In this document: in pieces, positions 63,309-64,000 of the stretch | Layout: each line of letters begins with the position of its first letter | How positions within the stretch are numbered: the first letter of the stretch is position 1 | Source: Paenibacillus shirakamiensis | GTDB lineage: Bacteria; Bacillota; Bacilli; Paenibacillales; Paenibacillaceae | Length of the DNA stretch: 64,000 bases | Reading direction: 5' to 3' | Assembly: GCF_017874255.1 (NCBI RefSeq) | Contig: NZ_JAGGLD010000001.1 | Coordinates: forward strand, 1,364,001-1,428,000 | Made by a program: the position numbers and the translations under genes | Notes under the pieces: generated by a model | Database searches by the model: none | The model's input: the letters and a program-made list of their open reading frames with translations, nothing else | What the model was told of the DNA's origin: nothing

Positions 63309-64000
63309 CTAACCCTTATAACTCTCTCGCCAAGCCAAGCATCTATGTTCAATGAAGCGGTATAAGAAGTCTATAACAACACCTACTATGGCAAATACAA
63401 CAATCCCTACAAAGATCACTTCCGTATTCGAATTTTGCTTTGCTTCATTAATAAGGAAACCGATACCCGACTGCGAACCAATAACCTCTGCAACGACTAG
63501 ACCGATCCATGCTACGGCAAGAGATAGCCGCAAACCTAACAAAATATTTGGCAAAGCAGCAGGTAATATCAATCTACGTAGTCTGTCAAAAGCTCCAAAT
63601 CCAAGTACACTACCGACTTCGAACAATTTAGGATCAAGCTGTCGAACTCCCATAAAAGCTTGAACATACATTGGGAAAAATGAGCCACTTAGTATGATGA
63701 CAACCTTCGAGGTTTCACTAAATCCGAACCATAAAATAATTAATGGAGCTATAGCAAGATGAGGAACTAGCCTAAGCACTTGAATACTGGGATCAAATAT
63801 ATACTCCAACTTGCGAAAAAGTCCGGTCAATATTCCACATAACAGACCAAGTGCCCCTCCAATTACAAATCCCAACATAGCTCTACCCATGCTAATTTCT
63901 AGGTGGCGGAGGAGTTCACCCGAACCTATTAGATTCGCAAAAGTGGAAGCAATGGATATAGGAGTGGGCAAAAATTCATCTGAGATCCAACCAAGATAAC
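63309..64000 (-). CDS. Sulfonate-type ABC transporter permease, 5' part outside window
   Basis: The frame is open to the right edge; about 230 C-terminal residues are seen, beginning YLGWISDEFLPTPISI. It is an SsuC/TauC-family permease with an EAA-type loop (VGSVLGFGAFDRLRRLILPA, about 20 residues) and several membrane helices. It lies 26 bases upstream of the flavoprotein gene and completes, with the SsuA-like protein, part of an importer; the ATPase would be outside the window. This is the second ssu-type system of the window. Confidence 0.88.
   Translation of the reverse strand, partial: YLGWISDEFLPTPISIASTFANLIGSGELLRHLEISMGRAMLGFVIGGALGLLCGILTGLFRKLEYIFDPSIQVLRLVPHLAIAPLIILWFGFSETSKVVIILSGSFFPMYVQAFMGVRQLDPKLFEVGSVLGFGAFDRLRRLILPAALPNILLGLRLSLAVAWIGLVVAEVIGSQSGIGFLINEAKQNSNTEVIFVGIVVFAIVGVVIDFLYRFIEHRCLAWRESYKG

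Overview
The window looks like chromosome from a Bacillota of the Paenibacillus type. The signs are strong AGGAGG-like ribosome sites, many TTG and GTG starts, tight operons, U-tailed terminators, moderate G+C, and Bacillales marker genes (YolD-like, DUF896/YnzC, lmo0937-type membrane peptide, solo NagZ lipoprotein, BmrU-type lipid kinase). The genus is an inference. I saw no rRNA, tRNA, CRISPR array, insertion sequence or prophage. Both edges cut genes: a chemoreceptor on the left and a sulfonate ABC permease on the right.

Left part (1-24.5 kb). A chemoreceptor fragment is followed by a five-gene organosulfur operon read leftwards (ssuA-ssuB-ssuC, a flavin monooxygenase of the NtaA/DszA type, a TauD-type dioxygenase) with a visible promoter and a structured leader. 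Then come mixed single genes: a pentapeptide-repeat protein with a Cys-rich head, a small secreted protein, an SDR/TetR divergent pair, a GH43 + ricin-type secreted hydrolase, a TetR/MFS efflux pair, lmo0937-like and DUF896 small proteins, a luciferase-like oxidoreductase, a PH-domain protein, an unknown protein with an internal duplication, a second DHA2 pump, an orphan sensor kinase, an aldehyde dehydrogenase and a YfmJ/CurA-type reductase.

Centre (24.8-44.7 kb). This is the most unusual region: about 20 kb and 19 genes, all leftward, with short gaps or overlaps, so probably one transcription unit. Its first gene is a MocR/PdxR-type regulator. Next come trpD-trpC-trpB-trpA-trpF, with no anthranilate synthase and a non-canonical order. 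These are followed by a Gfo/Idh dehydrogenase, two DegT-type aminotransferases, a TIM-barrel isomerase, an M20 deacylase, an Ldh2-type dehydrogenase, a second Gfo/Idh enzyme, a small unknown protein, a stand-alone B3/B4 tRNA-editing domain, an MFS exporter, an EamA exporter and two ATP-grasp ligases. I read it as a candidate biosynthetic cluster for a small peptide built from an unusual (possibly aminosugar-like or Trp-pathway-derived) amino acid, with export and possible self-protection. The product cannot be named from sequence.

Right part (45-64 kb). Housekeeping and sugar genes come first: YolD, an HD phosphohydrolase, a low-MW phosphatase-like protein, a lipoprotein that appears to start at ATT, NagZ, EcsC, a lipid kinase, an acetyltransferase, and a Gfo/Idh + isomerase pair opposite an AraC regulator. 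A second sulfur region follows: cysJ-cysI with a tandem-repeat leader, then two tandem copies of an APS-reductase-like flavoprotein + ferredoxin pair with an SsuA-like binding protein between them and an SsuC-like permease upstream. In the upstream copy, both the flavoprotein and the binding protein carry a one-base deletion in a G run. That is either assembly error or gene decay.
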